A stretch of DNA of 64,000 bases from Rhodospirillales bacterium (GTDB taxonomy: Bacteria; Pseudomonadota; Alphaproteobacteria; ATCC43930; CGMCC-115725), in the NCBI GenBank assembly GCA_947473305.1, contig CANJCB010000005.1, forward strand, positions 85,593 through 149,592, in the 5' to 3' direction. The stretch's first letter is position 1. The number at the start of each line of letters is the position of its first letter. The translations under genes were made by a program, and so were the position numbers. Under the pieces are notes generated by a model. That model had not been told where the DNA came from, did not search any database, and worked only from the letters and a program-made list of their open reading frames with translations. Positions 8,940 to 21,889 of the stretch are shown one piece after another.

Positions 8940-10334
8940 ATGGCCGAGACTTACGATCTGGTGGTGATCGGCGCAGGCCCCGGCGGCTATGTCGCCGCGA
9001 TCCGGGCCGCGCAACTGGGCTTGAAGACGGCTTGCGTCGAGAAGGGCTCGACTCTCGGCGGCACCTGCCTCAACATCGGTTGCATCCCGTCGAAAGCGCT
9101 GCTGCAATCCTCCGAACGCTTCGAGGAGACGAGCCACGCCTTGGCGGTCCATGGCATCAAGGTCGAGGGCGTGTCGCTCGATCTTCCCACCATGATGGCC
9201 CGCAAGGACAAAGTGGTCGGCGACCTCACTAAGGGCATCGAATTCCTCTTCAAGAAGAACAAGATCGCCTGGCTCAAGGGCAAGGCGACGATCACCGCCC
9301 CCGGTAAGCTGACCGTCGAAGGCGTGGGCGATATAGAGGCGAAGTCGATCCTGATCGCCACCGGCTCCGAAAGCACGCCGCTGCCTGGCGTCGAGACCGA
9401 CGAAAAGCAGATCGTGACCTCCACGGGCGCGCTCGCGCTGGCGAAGGTGCCGAAGCATCTCGTGGTGGTGGGTGCCGGCTATATCGGGCTTGAACTGGGG
9501 TCGGTCTGGCGGCGCTTGGGCGCGGAAGTGACGGTGGTGGAATTCCTCGACCGCATCACGCCCGGCATGGACCTTGAGACCGCGAAAATGCTGCAACGCC
9601 TGCTCGGCAAGCAGGGCTTCAACTTCAAGCTCGGCGTCAAAGTCGTGGGCGCGAAGAAAGCCAAGGACGGCGTGACCCTGACCCTGGAGCCCGCCGCCGG
9701 CGGCGCCCAGGAGGAACTGAAGGCCGATGTGGTCCTGGTCTCCATCGGGCGGCGTCCCTTTACCGAGGGCCTGGGCCTCGATGCGGTCGGCGTGGAGCGC
9801 GACAATCGCGGCCGGATCAAGGTCGATGCCAAGTTCCAGACCAATGTCCCCGGCATCTATGCCATCGGCGACGTGATCCCCGGCCCCATGCTCGCGCATA
9901 AGGGCGAGGAGGAGGGCGTCGTCGCGGTCGAGGGCATCGCCGGCCAGCATTCCCATATCGACTACGACGCCATCCCGGCCGTGATCTACACTTGGCCCGA
10001 GGTGGGTTCCGTGGGCAAGACCGAGGAAGACCTGAAGACGGCCGGCGTCGATTATAAGGTCGGCAAGTTCCCCTTCACCGCCACGAGTCGCGCCCGCGCC
10101 AATGGCGACACGGACGGTTTCGTGAAGATCCTGGCCGACGCCAAGACCGACCGGGTGCTGGGCGTCCATATCATCGGCCCCGACGCCGGGACCCTGATCG
10201 CCGAAGCCGCCTTGGCCATGGAGTTCCGCGCCTCCTCAGAGGATATCGCCCGCACGGTCCATGCCCATCCGACCTTGAACGAATCCGTGAAGGAAGCGGC
10301 CCTTGCCGTGATGGGACGCGCCATCCACATCTGA
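8940..10334 (+). CDS. lpd: Dihydrolipoyl dehydrogenase (E3)
   Basis: A 464-residue FAD flavoprotein that reoxidises dihydrolipoamide with NAD+. The FAD motif GAGPGGYVAA is at about 11-20, the redox disulfide is Cys43/Cys48 in GGTCLNIGCIPSK, a second nucleotide motif is GAGYIGLELG, and the C-terminal active-site base lies in HAHPTLNESVKEA. It begins 13 bp after sucB and completes the 2-oxoglutarate dehydrogenase set. It may also serve other lipoamide-dependent complexes and, by analogy with mycobacteria, recycling of AhpD; that last point is inference. Confidence 0.95.
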   Translation: MAETYDLVVIGAGPGGYVAAIRAAQLGLKTACVEKGSTLGGTCLNIGCIPSKALLQSSERFEETSHALAVHGIKVEGVSLDLPTMMARKDKVVGDLTKGIEFLFKKNKIAWLKGKATITAPGKLTVEGVGDIEAKSILIATGSESTPLPGVETDEKQIVTSTGALALAKVPKHLVVVGAGYIGLELGSVWRRLGAEVTVVEFLDRITPGMDLETAKMLQRLLGKQGFNFKLGVKVVGAKKAKDGVTLTLEPAAGGAQEELKADVVLVSIGRRPFTEGLGLDAVGVERDNRGRIKVDAKFQTNVPGIYAIGDVIPGPMLAHKGEEEGVVAVEGIAGQHSHIDYDAIPAVIYTWPEVGSVGKTEEDLKTAGVDYKVGKFPFTATSRARANGDTDGFVKILADAKTDRVLGVHIIGPDAGTLIAEAALAMEFRASSEDIARTVHAHPTLNESVKEAALAVMGRAIHI

Positions 10335-10338
10335 GGGC

Positions 10339-10623
10339 ATGTCTTCAGAAAAAGCAGCGTCCTCCGAGAAGGATGCGAGGCCCGCCTGGAAACGCTGGGC
10401 GATCCTCATCGCCGGCTGGTTCTTCATCTTTCTGGGAATCCTGGGCCTGTTCCTGCCGTTCCTCCAGGGCATCCTGTTCCTGGTGATCGGCCTTTTGTTG
10501 CTGGCCCAGGTCCAGCATTGGCCGCGCCGCCTGTTGGATCGGCTGAAGCGGCGCTATCCCAAGCTCGGCGGCATGGTGGAAAAATCCGAGGAGCGCGTGA
10601 AGGGCTGGTTCGGGTTGGGGTGA
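10339..10623 (+). CDS. Small two-helix membrane protein of unknown function
   Basis: A 94-residue protein with a charged N-terminus (MSSEKAASSEKDARPAWKRW), a hydrophobic hairpin at about residues 21-55 (AGWFFIFLGILGLFLPFLQG then ILFLVIGLLLLAQ), and a basic C-terminal amphipathic tail ending RVKGWFGLG. The hairpin resembles PGPGW/DUF454-type small membrane proteins, but the PGPG core is replaced by LPFLQG, so I do not assign a family. It starts 4 bp after lpd and is probably cotranscribed. Function unknown. Confidence 0.7.
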   Translation: MSSEKAASSEKDARPAWKRWAILIAGWFFIFLGILGLFLPFLQGILFLVIGLLLLAQVQHWPRRLLDRLKRRYPKLGGMVEKSEERVKGWFGLG

Positions 10624-10645
10624 TTGTTGCCGGTTCTCCCCAGAT

Positions 10646-10856
10646 CTCCCTCTCCGCCCCTTGGGGGGAGAGGGCCGGGGTGAGGTGGGGCGAGGGCGGG
10701 CTTTAAGCCCGAGCATCTCTCCACCGGCACGATGCTCCGGCGCCTCAGCGCCCTCGCCCCACCTCATCCTAAATCCTTCTCCCCCCAAGCCTTTCGCGCA
10801 AGCGAGCTTGCGCTGCCGGCGCGCGAAGCTGCGCTTCGCTTTGGGCGGAGAAGGAC
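10646..10856. repeat. Dispersed imperfect palindromic repeat, copy B
   Basis: A 211-bp element between the convergent small membrane gene and xerC, starting 23 bp after one stop and ending just before the xerC stop at 10858. It opens with CTCCCTCTCC and closes with GGAGAAGGAC. It contains GGTGAGGTGGGGCGAGGGC facing GCCCTCGCCCCACCTCA, and the CGCAAGCGAGCTTGCG motif shared with copies A and C. A bidirectional terminator role fits its position. Confidence 0.85.
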
Positions 10857-10857
10857 T

Positions 10858-11853
10858 TCAGCCCTTCGCTCTCGGATGTGATTTCTCATACACCGCCATC
10901 ATCCGGGCCGAATCGACCGCCGTATAGCGCTGCGTCGTGGTCAGGCTCGCATGGCCCAGCAATTCCTGGATCGCGCGGAGGTCGCCGCCACCGGCCAGGA
11001 GATGGGTCGCGAAACTGTGCCTAAGCGAATGGGGGGTCGCCGTTTCCGGCAGGCCCAGAAGCCCGCGGAGCTGGGCCATCTGGCGCTGCACCAGTCGGGG
11101 ATTGAGCGGCCCGCCGCGCGAACCCAGGAACAAGGGCTCGCCTGGTCCGCCGTCATAGGGACAGGCCGCCACATAATCCGCCACCGCCTCGGCGACGGCC
11201 TCCAGCACCGGGACGCGGCGTTCCTTGCCGCCCTTGCCCAGGATCGTGAGCATCCCAGGCTTCACCGGCGCCTGTGCCCGGGTCAGGCCCAGCGCCTCCG
11301 ACAGCCGCAAGCCGCAGCCGTAAAGCAACGTCAGGATCGCGATATCCCGTTTCCCGATCCAGGGCGACATGGCCAGTTCCGCAACGGTGTCGAGCGCGTT
11401 CGCGGCCTCCTCGACCGAGAGCGGCTTCGGCACCGATCTCGGCAGCTTGGGTGTCCTGACCGCCGCCAGCGCCGGATTGTGGAGATGTCCCCGCCGGTCC
11501 AGGAACTTGAAGAAATTGCGCAGCACCGACATGGCCCGGGCGGTGGAACTGCGCTGCAGATCGGCCGCCGCGCGCCGTGCCAGATAGGCCCGGAAATCGG
11601 TCGGGCCGATCTCCCCTAGGTCGTTGAGCGAGGGCGCGCCGCCTCGATGATCCAGCAGGAAGTCCAGGAAGGCCATCAGATCCCTGCCATAGGCGGAGAC
11701 AGTATGGGGAGAGGTGCGCCGCTCCTGAGTAAGCCAGCGATGCCAATCGGCGATGGCGGCCTGGAGATCGGGTGCGGCGGCGAAGCGGGCGAGGGGGACC
11801 GGTTCCGGTCCCGGCCTTGTCCCTGGCCTCAGTCCGGTGTGAGGTCGAGCCAT
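10858..11853 (-). CDS. xerC: Tyrosine recombinase XerC
   Basis: A 331-residue tyrosine recombinase resolving chromosome dimers with XerD. The SAM-like DNA-binding domain is at about 30-125 and the catalytic domain at about 145-325. All catalytic residues are visible: Arg183 (CGLRLSEA), Lys in GKGGKERRVP (207-210), His275 and Arg278 in HSLRHSFATHLL, His301 (LGHASL) and the nucleophile Tyr310 (TQRYTAV). The first 25 residues are a Pro/Arg-rich extension overlapping the upstream DUF484 gene by 25 bp; the pairing of DUF484 with xerC is common in proteobacteria. Confidence 0.93.
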   Translation of the reverse strand: MARPHTGLRPGTRPGPEPVPLARFAAAPDLQAAIADWHRWLTQERRTSPHTVSAYGRDLMAFLDFLLDHRGGAPSLNDLGEIGPTDFRAYLARRAAADLQRSSTARAMSVLRNFFKFLDRRGHLHNPALAAVRTPKLPRSVPKPLSVEEAANALDTVAELAMSPWIGKRDIAILTLLYGCGLRLSEALGLTRAQAPVKPGMLTILGKGGKERRVPVLEAVAEAVADYVAACPYDGGPGEPLFLGSRGGPLNPRLVQRQMAQLRGLLGLPETATPHSLRHSFATHLLAGGGDLRAIQELLGHASLTTTQRYTAVDSARMMAVYEKSHPRAKG

Positions 11854-12584
11854 CCCGCGATCACGATGGCGAGGGTCCGTGCCAGGAAGTGCAGCAACTC
11901 GGTGCCCTGGCCGGGATGGAAGGTGTCGATTTTGCGGGAGCCCAGGCTCAACAGCCCGTTGGGCGCCTTGGAACTTACATGAACCCGCATATAGGCGGCC
12001 GACTTCACCAGGCCCGCGCCGCTGCCGAAGACCTTGGGCTCGCCATCGGTCTCGGCGATGAGCCTTACGTCGCGATCCGCGCCCAGCATGGCCTCCACCA
12101 TGCCCGGCTGGAGCAGCAGCACGCCGCTCAAGGGGATCTTCACCGGTTGGGCGGATGTCGTCTCGACGCCGATGGTGACCACATCCGTGTCCAGGAGGAC
12201 CGCGAGATCCGTGGTCACGATCTGGATGAGATGCTCGAAGCTCTGGGCCGACAGCAGCGCTAGCACGCTCGCATGGACCCGCGCCTGGCCGGTGAGGTTG
12301 AGCCGGCTCAAGGTCACGAGTTCGCTCTGCTGGGTCTTGAGCCCGGCGATCTCGCTGCGATGGCGTTGCAGCATGAACTGCTGCATGTCGACGACCGTAT
12401 CCCCGCGATGCATTTCGGGCGGGGTCAGGGTTTCCAGAAGCCCCGGATGCTTCAGGAGGAAATCCGGATGCGCCTTCAGATAGGCCGCGACCGCCGCGTC
12501 ATCGAGCTTGGGCGCCGCCGCCGCTTTCTTGGGGGCGGGAGCGGCGACCTCGGCCAGGGGGGACTTGTCCTTCGTCAGATCCAA
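11829..12584 (-). CDS. DUF484 family protein
   Basis: A 251-residue DUF484 protein. The N-terminus is Lys/Ala/Pro-rich (about 1-28), followed by the family signature DAAVAAYLKAHPDFLLKHPGLL and HRGDTVVDMQQFMLQRHRSEI, then a predicted coiled segment and a GAF-like C-terminal half with LLSLGSRKIDTFHPGQGTELL. Its biochemical role is not established. It lies between fsa (4-bp gap) and xerC (25-bp overlap), so the three are probably one transcript; the link to xerC suggests, but does not show, a DNA-maintenance role. Confidence 0.88.
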   Translation of the reverse strand: MDLTKDKSPLAEVAAPAPKKAAAAPKLDDAAVAAYLKAHPDFLLKHPGLLETLTPPEMHRGDTVVDMQQFMLQRHRSEIAGLKTQQSELVTLSRLNLTGQARVHASVLALLSAQSFEHLIQIVTTDLAVLLDTDVVTIGVETTSAQPVKIPLSGVLLLQPGMVEAMLGADRDVRLIAETDGEPKVFGSGAGLVKSAAYMRVHVSSKAPNGLLSLGSRKIDTFHPGQGTELLHFLARTLAIVIAGWLDLTPD

Positions 12585-12588
12585 GATC

Positions 12589-13326
12589 CTACTCCGTGGC
12601 CTTCCGGCCCTTGCCCTTCGCGGGCTTTACCTTTGCGGCCTTCTCCTTGGCCTTGCCGGGCATCGGCGAATCCATGATCGACTGGCCGGTCTTCGCCCAA
12701 TCGGCGACGAAGGTGGCGAGCCCCTTGTCGGTCAGCGGATGGGCGAACATCTGGCGCAGCACGGCCGGCGGCAGCGTGCTGACATCGGCGCCCATGCGGG
12801 CCGCTTCCACCACATGCATCGGGCTGCGGATGGAGGCGACCAGCACCTCCGTCCTGAATTCGGGATAGTTCGAATAGATCGACACGATGTCGCTGATCAG
12901 TTCCATGCCGGCGCTGCCGATATCGTCGAGCCGTCCGACGAAGGGCGAGATGAAGGTCGCGCCCGCCTTGGCCGCCAGGATCGCCTGGGCCGAGGAGAAG
13001 CAGAGCGTCACATTGACCATGGTGCCTTCTTCGCTCAGCGCCTTGCAGGCCTTGAGCCCATCAGGGGTCAGCGGCACCTTGACCGTCACATTGGGGGCGA
13101 TCTTCGCGAGCTTGCGGCCTTCCAGCAGCATGGTCTTGACGTCGGTTGCCGCGACCTCGGCGCTCACGGGGCCGGGAACCACGTCGCAGATCTCTCTCAC
13201 GACTTCCAGGAAGTTGCGGCCGGTCTTCGCCACCAGCGAGGGATTGGTCGTCACGCCGTCGACGAGGCCGGTTGCGGCGAGGTCGCGGATCTCGGCGAGG
13301 TCGGCGGTGTCGATGAAGAACTTCAT
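12589..13326 (-). CDS. fsa: Fructose-6-phosphate aldolase / small transaldolase-like protein
   Basis: A 245-residue class I aldolase of the TalC/FSA subfamily. It starts [13 protein letters not shown] and has [13 protein letters not shown], the Schiff-base Lys83 in VTVKVPLT and the phosphate-binding IRSPMHV and STLPPAVL segments. The core ends near residue 222; a Lys/Ala-rich tail of about 25 residues follows ([18 protein letters not shown]), longer than most family members. It could act as transaldolase or F6P aldolase; sequence alone does not decide. It is divergent from priA with a 79-bp gap. Confidence 0.88.
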   Translation of the reverse strand: MKFFIDTADLAEIRDLAATGLVDGVTTNPSLVAKTGRNFLEVVREICDVVPGPVSAEVAATDVKTMLLEGRKLAKIAPNVTVKVPLTPDGLKACKALSEEGTMVNVTLCFSSAQAILAAKAGATFISPFVGRLDDIGSAGMELISDIVSIYSNYPEFRTEVLVASIRSPMHVVEAARMGADVSTLPPAVLRQMFAHPLTDKGLATFVADWAKTGQSIMDSPMPGKAKEKAAKVKPAKGKGRKATE

Positions 13327-13405
13327 GCGGGATCTACCTTTGAAGGCTTGGACTGGCGCGGATGGGCTGGCGTGTCGGGCGATGTGGTCCTATGAAGTGT
13401 AGACC

Positions 13406-15622
13406 ATGCCCGGACGCCTTGCCAGTGACGACGCCCGCCAAACGCCCCGGCGGGTGAGGGTGCTGCTGCCCCTGCCGCTTGATGGCGCCTATGATTATCT
13501 GGTGCCCGATGACACCAATGTGAAGCCGGGCGATTTTGTGACAGTGCCTTTGGGGCCACGTCTTCTGACCGGCGTCGTCTGGGGCGAAGGCTCGGCGGAT
13601 GTGGACGAGGGCAGGCTCAAGCCCATTGCCGAGATTCTGCCAGCGCGGCCAATGCCTTCGGACCTGCGCCAGCTCGTCGATTGGGTGGCTTCATATACGC
13701 TCTCGCCGCCGGGCTCCGTGCTGCGCATGGCCATGCGGGTGCCCGACGCGCTGCTGCCCGCGCGTCCGGTGACCGGCTGGCGGATCACGGAAGCCGGCCA
13801 GCTGACGCTCGAAAAGGCGGAGGGGCTGACCGGTGCGCGGCGGCGTGTCCTGGAGATCCTGGTCGATGGCGCGGCCTATCCAGCCGCGGAATTGGCGCGA
13901 CTCGGGGCCTGCGGGACCGGAGTCGTGAAGGGTCTCGCCGAGAAGGGAATGATCGGCTCCGTCGAGATCCCGGCCCGATTGCCCCCGCCAATTCCCGATT
14001 GGCGGGTCCAGGGTCCCATTCTTTCCCCTAACCAGGAAACGGCGGCGGAAGCGCTTGTAGATAAGGTGCGTCAGGGCGGCTTCGGCGTGACCTTGCTGGA
14101 CGGCGTCACCGGCTCCGGCAAGACGGAAGTCTATTTCGCGGCCATCGCGGCGGCGCTCGAACAAGGGCGGCAGGTGCTGGTTCTCCTGCCCGAAATCGCC
14201 TTGAGTGGCCAATGGCTCCAGCGCTTTTCCCGCCGATTCGGCGTCGGCCCGGTCGAATGGCATTCCGACCTTAGTCATACGGAACGCCGCGCCGCCTGGC
14301 GGGCGGTGGCCGAGGGACAGGCGCAGGTGGTGGTGGGGGCGCGGTCGGCGCTTTTCCTGCCCTTCCCGGACCTTGGCCTCATCGTCGTGGACGAGGAGCA
14401 CGACCAGTCCTTCAAGCAGGAGGAGGGCGTCATCTATCACGCCCGCGACATGGCCGTGGTGCGCGCCTCCCTCCTGAAGCGGCCGATTGTGTTGGTTTCC
14501 GCGACGCCTTCCCTCGAAACCCTCCAGAACGTGGAGCAGGGGCGTTACGAGTGCCTTCACCTCCCGGCCCGGCATGGCGAGGCGCAGCTGCCGACCATCC
14601 GACTCGTGGATATGCGGCGCGAAAAGCCGGAACGGCAGAAGTTCATCTCGCCGCCCCTGGTCGCGGCCCTCACCGAAACCCTGGCGGCGGGCGAGCAGGC
14701 GATGCTCTTCCTCAACCGCCGGGGCTATGCGCCGCTGACGCTCTGCCGGACCTGCGGGCATCGGATGCAATGCCCCAATTGCACGGCCTGGCTGGTGGAG
14801 CACCGTTTCCTCGGCACGCTGCAATGCCATCACTGCGGCCATGCGGAGCGGATCCCCAAGGCTTGCCCCTCCTGCGAGGACGAGGGCTCTTTCGCCGCTT
14901 GCGGCCCCGGCGTCGAGCGACTGGCCGAGGAGGTGGCGCTCCGCTTCCCCGAGGCCCGAGTCGCGGTCATGGCGAGCGATACGATGATCGGCCCTCGCGC
15001 CATCGGCGAGTTGGTGCGCGGGGTCGAGGACCATGCAATCGACCTCCTGATCGGCACGCAGGTCATGGCGAAAGGCCACCATTTTCCCATGCTGACCCTG
15101 GTCGGCGTGGTCGATGCGGACCTGGGCCTCGCGGGCGGCGACCTGCGGGCGGCGGAGCGCACCTATCAGCTTCTTCATCAGGTCGCGGGCCGCGCGGGGC
15201 GCGAGGAACGGCCGGGCATCGTGCTGCTCCAGACCTTCATGCCGGAGCATCCCGTGATGCAGGCGCTGGTCCAGGGCGGCCGCGACCGCTTCCTGGCGGC
15301 GGAGGCCGAGGGCCGCCAGCATCACGGCATGCCGCCTTTCGGCCGGCTCGCCGCCATCATCATCTCCGGCCCTGACGACGACAGCGCCGATTTCACCGCC
15401 CGCGCCTTCGCCCGCTCCTCGCCGCAGATGCCGGGGATCGACGTGCTGGGACCCGCGCCGGCGCCCTTGGCCATCCTGCGCGGCCGTCACCGGCGGCGTT
15501 TCCTGGTGAAAGCGAAGAAGACCATCAACCTCCAGGCCGTGCTGCGCGATTGGCTGAAACGGGTGAAGACGCCGAATTCCGTGCGGGTCCAGGTGGATAT
15601 CGACCCCTACAGTTTTCTTTAG
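13406..15622 (+). CDS. priA: Primosomal replication-restart helicase PriA
   Basis: A 738-residue superfamily-2 3'-5' helicase that reloads the replisome at collapsed forks. The N-terminal DNA-binding domain is at about 10-110 (VRVLLPLPLDGAYDYLVP). Walker A is LDGVTGSGKTEVYF (about 230-243), and the DEAH-type box is VVDEEHDQSFKQ. The zinc-binding insertion has four CxxC motifs (CRTC, CPNC, CHHC, CPSC) between about residues 447 and 493, and GQAGRAGR-type motif VI appears as HQVAGRAGREERPG. Length and domains are standard. It lies between fsa and atp, a common alphaproteobacterial arrangement. Confidence 0.95.
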   Translation: MPGRLASDDARQTPRRVRVLLPLPLDGAYDYLVPDDTNVKPGDFVTVPLGPRLLTGVVWGEGSADVDEGRLKPIAEILPARPMPSDLRQLVDWVASYTLSPPGSVLRMAMRVPDALLPARPVTGWRITEAGQLTLEKAEGLTGARRRVLEILVDGAAYPAAELARLGACGTGVVKGLAEKGMIGSVEIPARLPPPIPDWRVQGPILSPNQETAAEALVDKVRQGGFGVTLLDGVTGSGKTEVYFAAIAAALEQGRQVLVLLPEIALSGQWLQRFSRRFGVGPVEWHSDLSHTERRAAWRAVAEGQAQVVVGARSALFLPFPDLGLIVVDEEHDQSFKQEEGVIYHARDMAVVRASLLKRPIVLVSATPSLETLQNVEQGRYECLHLPARHGEAQLPTIRLVDMRREKPERQKFISPPLVAALTETLAAGEQAMLFLNRRGYAPLTLCRTCGHRMQCPNCTAWLVEHRFLGTLQCHHCGHAERIPKACPSCEDEGSFAACGPGVERLAEEVALRFPEARVAVMASDTMIGPRAIGELVRGVEDHAIDLLIGTQVMAKGHHFPMLTLVGVVDADLGLAGGDLRAAERTYQLLHQVAGRAGREERPGIVLLQTFMPEHPVMQALVQGGRDRFLAAEAEGRQHHGMPPFGRLAAIIISGPDDDSADFTARAFARSSPQMPGIDVLGPAPAPLAILRGRHRRRFLVKAKKTINLQAVLRDWLKRVKTPNSVRVQVDIDPYSFL

Positions 15623-15648
15623 GGGCCATTGTTTCTCGCCTCTCTAAC

Positions 15649-15734
15649 CGTCACTCTCGGACTTGTTCCGAGGGTCCATGCAAGAGGCCTGCGCAAGCTT
15701 AGACATGGATCCTCGGAACAAGTCTGAGGATGAC
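15649..15734. repeat. CGTCAT/ATGACG-type palindromic repeat, copy R2
   Basis: An 86-bp element 27 bp after priA. It begins CGTCACTCTCGGACTTGTTC, an 8+8 hairpin with GAACAAG as the mirrored element near 15715, and ends GAGGATGACG. Two copies of a CTCGGA..TCCGAGG hairpin flank a central ATGCAAGAGGCCTGCGCAAGC spacer segment in two halves. It is probably a transcript-end structure for priA. From here to the atp promoter at 15861 I see no gene. Confidence 0.75.
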
Positions 15735-15860
15735 GACCGAGGAGGAGGGACGGGTTAGCCTTTGCTGTGAGAGGCCTGGACGGGAGCGTCAGTCCATTTC
15801 TCCCGCGCGCGCATCGCCAACCTGCGTCAATCTTGATCGAAAACGGCTCTCCCGGCCCGG

Positions 15861-15889
15861 TTGCATGCGCCCAATCCCTGTGTTAGATA
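15861..15889 (+). promoter_or_regulatory. Predicted sigma-70-type promoter for the atp operon
   Basis: TTGCAT (15861-15866) and TAGATA (15884-15889) are separated by 17 bp and lie about 136 bp upstream of atpH. This is the only well-spaced pair I found in the 15735-16024 gap. Initiation would fall near 15896, leaving an untranslated leader of about 130 bases. Prediction by eye only. Confidence 0.5.
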
Positions 15890-16024
15890 CTCCGGCGCTT
15901 TCCGGGCGGGGGTGGCCGCGCGGAGGTTCCCTTTTGCCGAAACCGGCGGGAAAAGCGATCATTTTCAAGCGTCTCCGAGGCGGTGTCTAACCCACGCCGC
16001 GGGGCATCGAGGGCACTCTTAGAC

Positions 16025-16582
16025 GTGGCATCCGAAGCTTCAGGCGTATCAGGGCTGGCCGGGCGTTATGCCAAGGCTTTGTTCGATCTCGCGGACGAGC
16101 GCAAGGCGCTCGACCAGGTCGCGGCCGATCTGCGGCAGCTCCGCGCAATGATGCAGGACAGCGCGGATCTTTCGCGCCTCATGCGCAGCCCCGTGCTGAG
16201 CCGCGCCTCCCAGGCGAAGGCGATCGCGGCGGTGGCCGAAGGGGCCGGGTTCTCCCAGCTCACCAAGAATTTCCTGGGCCTCGTCGCCCAGAACCGGCGG
16301 CTCTTCTCGGTCCCGGGGATGATCGACGGCTTTCTCGCGATCCTCGCCGAGCGGCGGGGCGAGGTGACGGCCCAGGTGACGGCGGCGCAGGAGCTCACGC
16401 CCGCGCAGCTGGAAGCGGTCAACGAACAATTGAAGAAGGCGGTCGGCCGCAAGGTCTCCGTCGATGTCCGGGTCGATCCGAGCCTGCTCGGCGGCCTCAT
16501 CGTCAAAGTCGGGTCGCGCATGGTGGACGCATCCTTGCGCAGCAAGCTGCATCGCCTGCAGCTTGCGATGAAGGGGGTTTAG
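16025..16582 (+). CDS. atpH: F1F0 ATP synthase delta subunit
   Basis: A 185-residue delta/OSCP subunit linking F1 to the peripheral stalk. I place the start at GTG 16025 (VASEASGVSGLAGRYAKALF), because the family typically starts a few residues before GLAGRYA and GAGGG lies at 16009-16013. A longer form from GTG 15983 would add 14 residues (SNPRRGASRALLD) and cannot be excluded. The C-terminal DPSLLGGLIVKVGSRMVDASLRSKL signature is intact. atpA starts 3 bp after the stop. Confidence 0.9.
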   Translation: MASEASGVSGLAGRYAKALFDLADERKALDQVAADLRQLRAMMQDSADLSRLMRSPVLSRASQAKAIAAVAEGAGFSQLTKNFLGLVAQNRRLFSVPGMIDGFLAILAERRGEVTAQVTAAQELTPAQLEAVNEQLKKAVGRKVSVDVRVDPSLLGGLIVKVGSRMVDASLRSKLHRLQLAMKGV

Positions 16583-16585
16583 GTA

Positions 16586-18115
<1,530 letters not shown>

Positions 18116-18124
18116 CCTCGCGCC

Positions 18125-20501
<2,377 letters not shown>

Positions 20502-20506
20502 TCAAG

Positions 20507-20974
20507 ATGGCAGAGCCAAGGGCAGATAAGGTCCAGTTCGAACTCGTCTCGCCGGAGAAGCTTCTGCTCTCCGAGCCGGTGGACATGGTCGTGGTGCCGG
20601 GCGGCGAGGGCAACTTCGGTGTCCTCATCGGCCATGCGCCGCTTATCTCCACGGTTCGTCCGGGCGTCATTGACGTCTATGAGGGCACCAAGATCACCGA
20701 GCGGATCTTCGTCGCCGGCGGTTTCGCCGAAGTGACGCCGGAACGCTGCACGGTCCTCGCCGACGAGGCGATGCCGCTGTCGGATCTCGACAAGGCGTCG
20801 ATCGACGGGGAACTGCGCGGCTTTGAAGGCACCGCGGCCACCCTGCGCGATCAGGTGGCCCGGACCTCGGGCTCCGAGCATGACGAGGCGGCGGCCGAGC
20901 TGGTCGCCATCGAGAAGCGCATCGCCGTCTGCAACGCCAAACTTCAGGCCCTGAGCCAGGGCGCGGCCCACTAA
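20507..20974 (+). CDS. atpC: F1F0 ATP synthase epsilon subunit
   Basis: A 155-residue epsilon subunit. The N-terminal beta-sandwich domain (about 8-95) includes KVQFELVSPEKLLLSEPVDM, VVVPGGEGNFGVLIGHAPLI and RIFVAGGFAEVTPERCTVLADEA; the C-terminal part is helical and Ala/Glu-rich. The somewhat long C-terminus (about 60 residues) may act as the regulatory arm that inhibits ATP hydrolysis. It closes the five-gene F1 operon; F0 genes are not in the window, as expected for alphaproteobacteria. Confidence 0.94.
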   Translation: MAEPRADKVQFELVSPEKLLLSEPVDMVVVPGGEGNFGVLIGHAPLISTVRPGVIDVYEGTKITERIFVAGGFAEVTPERCTVLADEAMPLSDLDKASIDGELRGFEGTAATLRDQVARTSGSEHDEAAAELVAIEKRIAVCNAKLQALSQGAAH

Positions 20975-21063
20975 GGCTGTGGTTCGCGGGGTGGTTTTCC
21001 GCCCCGCGCCCCCTATATAGCTCCTGGTCTTAGTCTCGCGCCGTCGCAGGAGAATTTGTCGGC

Positions 21064-21879
21064 ATGGTCCGCTGGACGCTGGACGACATTCCCTGGGACA
21101 GTTTCGACCGCTTTAAGGTCGATCCCGATATCCTCCGCATCGTCAAAGCCGCCGCGCTCGTCGAGCAGAACGGCGGGGATTACGCGCGCTATCTGCATAA
21201 CGTCTTCCATGACGATCCCGAGTTCCAGGCCTTGGCGGGCCGCTGGGGCGAGGAGGAGGCCCAGCATGGGGCAGCACTTGCCCGCTGGGCGACCCTGGCC
21301 GATCCCGATTTCGATTTTGCCGACGCCAGCGCGCGTTTCACCCAGGGGTTCCGGGTCGATCTGGAAGCGCAGACCTCTGTGCGCGGTTCCCGCTCCGGCG
21401 AACTTGTCGCCCGTTGCATCGTCGAGACCGGCACCAGTTCCTATTACACCGCCATGGCCGAGGCCACCGAGGAGCCCGTGCTTCGCGCCGTCTGCCAGCA
21501 CATCGCGGCGGACGAACTTAGGCATTACAAGCTCTTCTACAAGACCATGCGGCAATATCTGGAACGCGAAGGCCTCGGCCGCTGGGGCCGTCTGCGCATC
21601 GCCGCCGGCCGCATCCGCGAGACCGAGGACGACGAGCTTGCCTATGCCTATTACGCGGCGAACGGCGAGACCACGCCCTATGATCGGGGCCGCTTTTCCC
21701 GCGCCTATAGCCGCCGCGCCTTCGCGCTCTACCGCCCCCATCACCTGGAGCGCGGGATGGCGATGATTTTCAAGGCGGCGGGACTGAAGCCCAACGGGCG
21801 CTTAGGCCGCGTCGCAACGCGCCTGGCCTGGTGGTTCCTGCGCGCCCAGGTCGGGCGGTTGGACCGGATGGCGGCTTGA
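21064..21879 (+). CDS. Ferritin-like di-iron domain protein
   Basis: A 271-residue protein with a four-helix di-iron carboxylate pattern: EEEAQHG (ExxH, about residue 62), ETGTSSYYTAMAEATEEPVL (Glu ligand, about 121) and ADELRHYKLF (ExxH, about 151). This spacing resembles the acyl-ACP desaturase/rubrerythrin superfamily. The C-terminal 80 residues are basic and less conserved. A redox or oxygenase role is likely but the substrate is unknown. It lies 89 bp downstream of atpC on the same strand and is followed directly by repeat copy C. Confidence 0.75.
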   Translation: MVRWTLDDIPWDSFDRFKVDPDILRIVKAAALVEQNGGDYARYLHNVFHDDPEFQALAGRWGEEEAQHGAALARWATLADPDFDFADASARFTQGFRVDLEAQTSVRGSRSGELVARCIVETGTSSYYTAMAEATEEPVLRAVCQHIAADELRHYKLFYKTMRQYLEREGLGRWGRLRIAAGRIRETEDDELAYAYYAANGETTPYDRGRFSRAYSRRAFALYRPHHLERGMAMIFKAAGLKPNGRLGRVATRLAWWFLRAQVGRLDRMAA

Positions 21880-21889
21880 CGCTTAAGAA

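Noticed and set aside
15983..16024. Longer atpH from GTG 15983
   Set aside because: Adds residues unlike the family N-terminus and has poor spacing to GAGG; kept only as an alternative.
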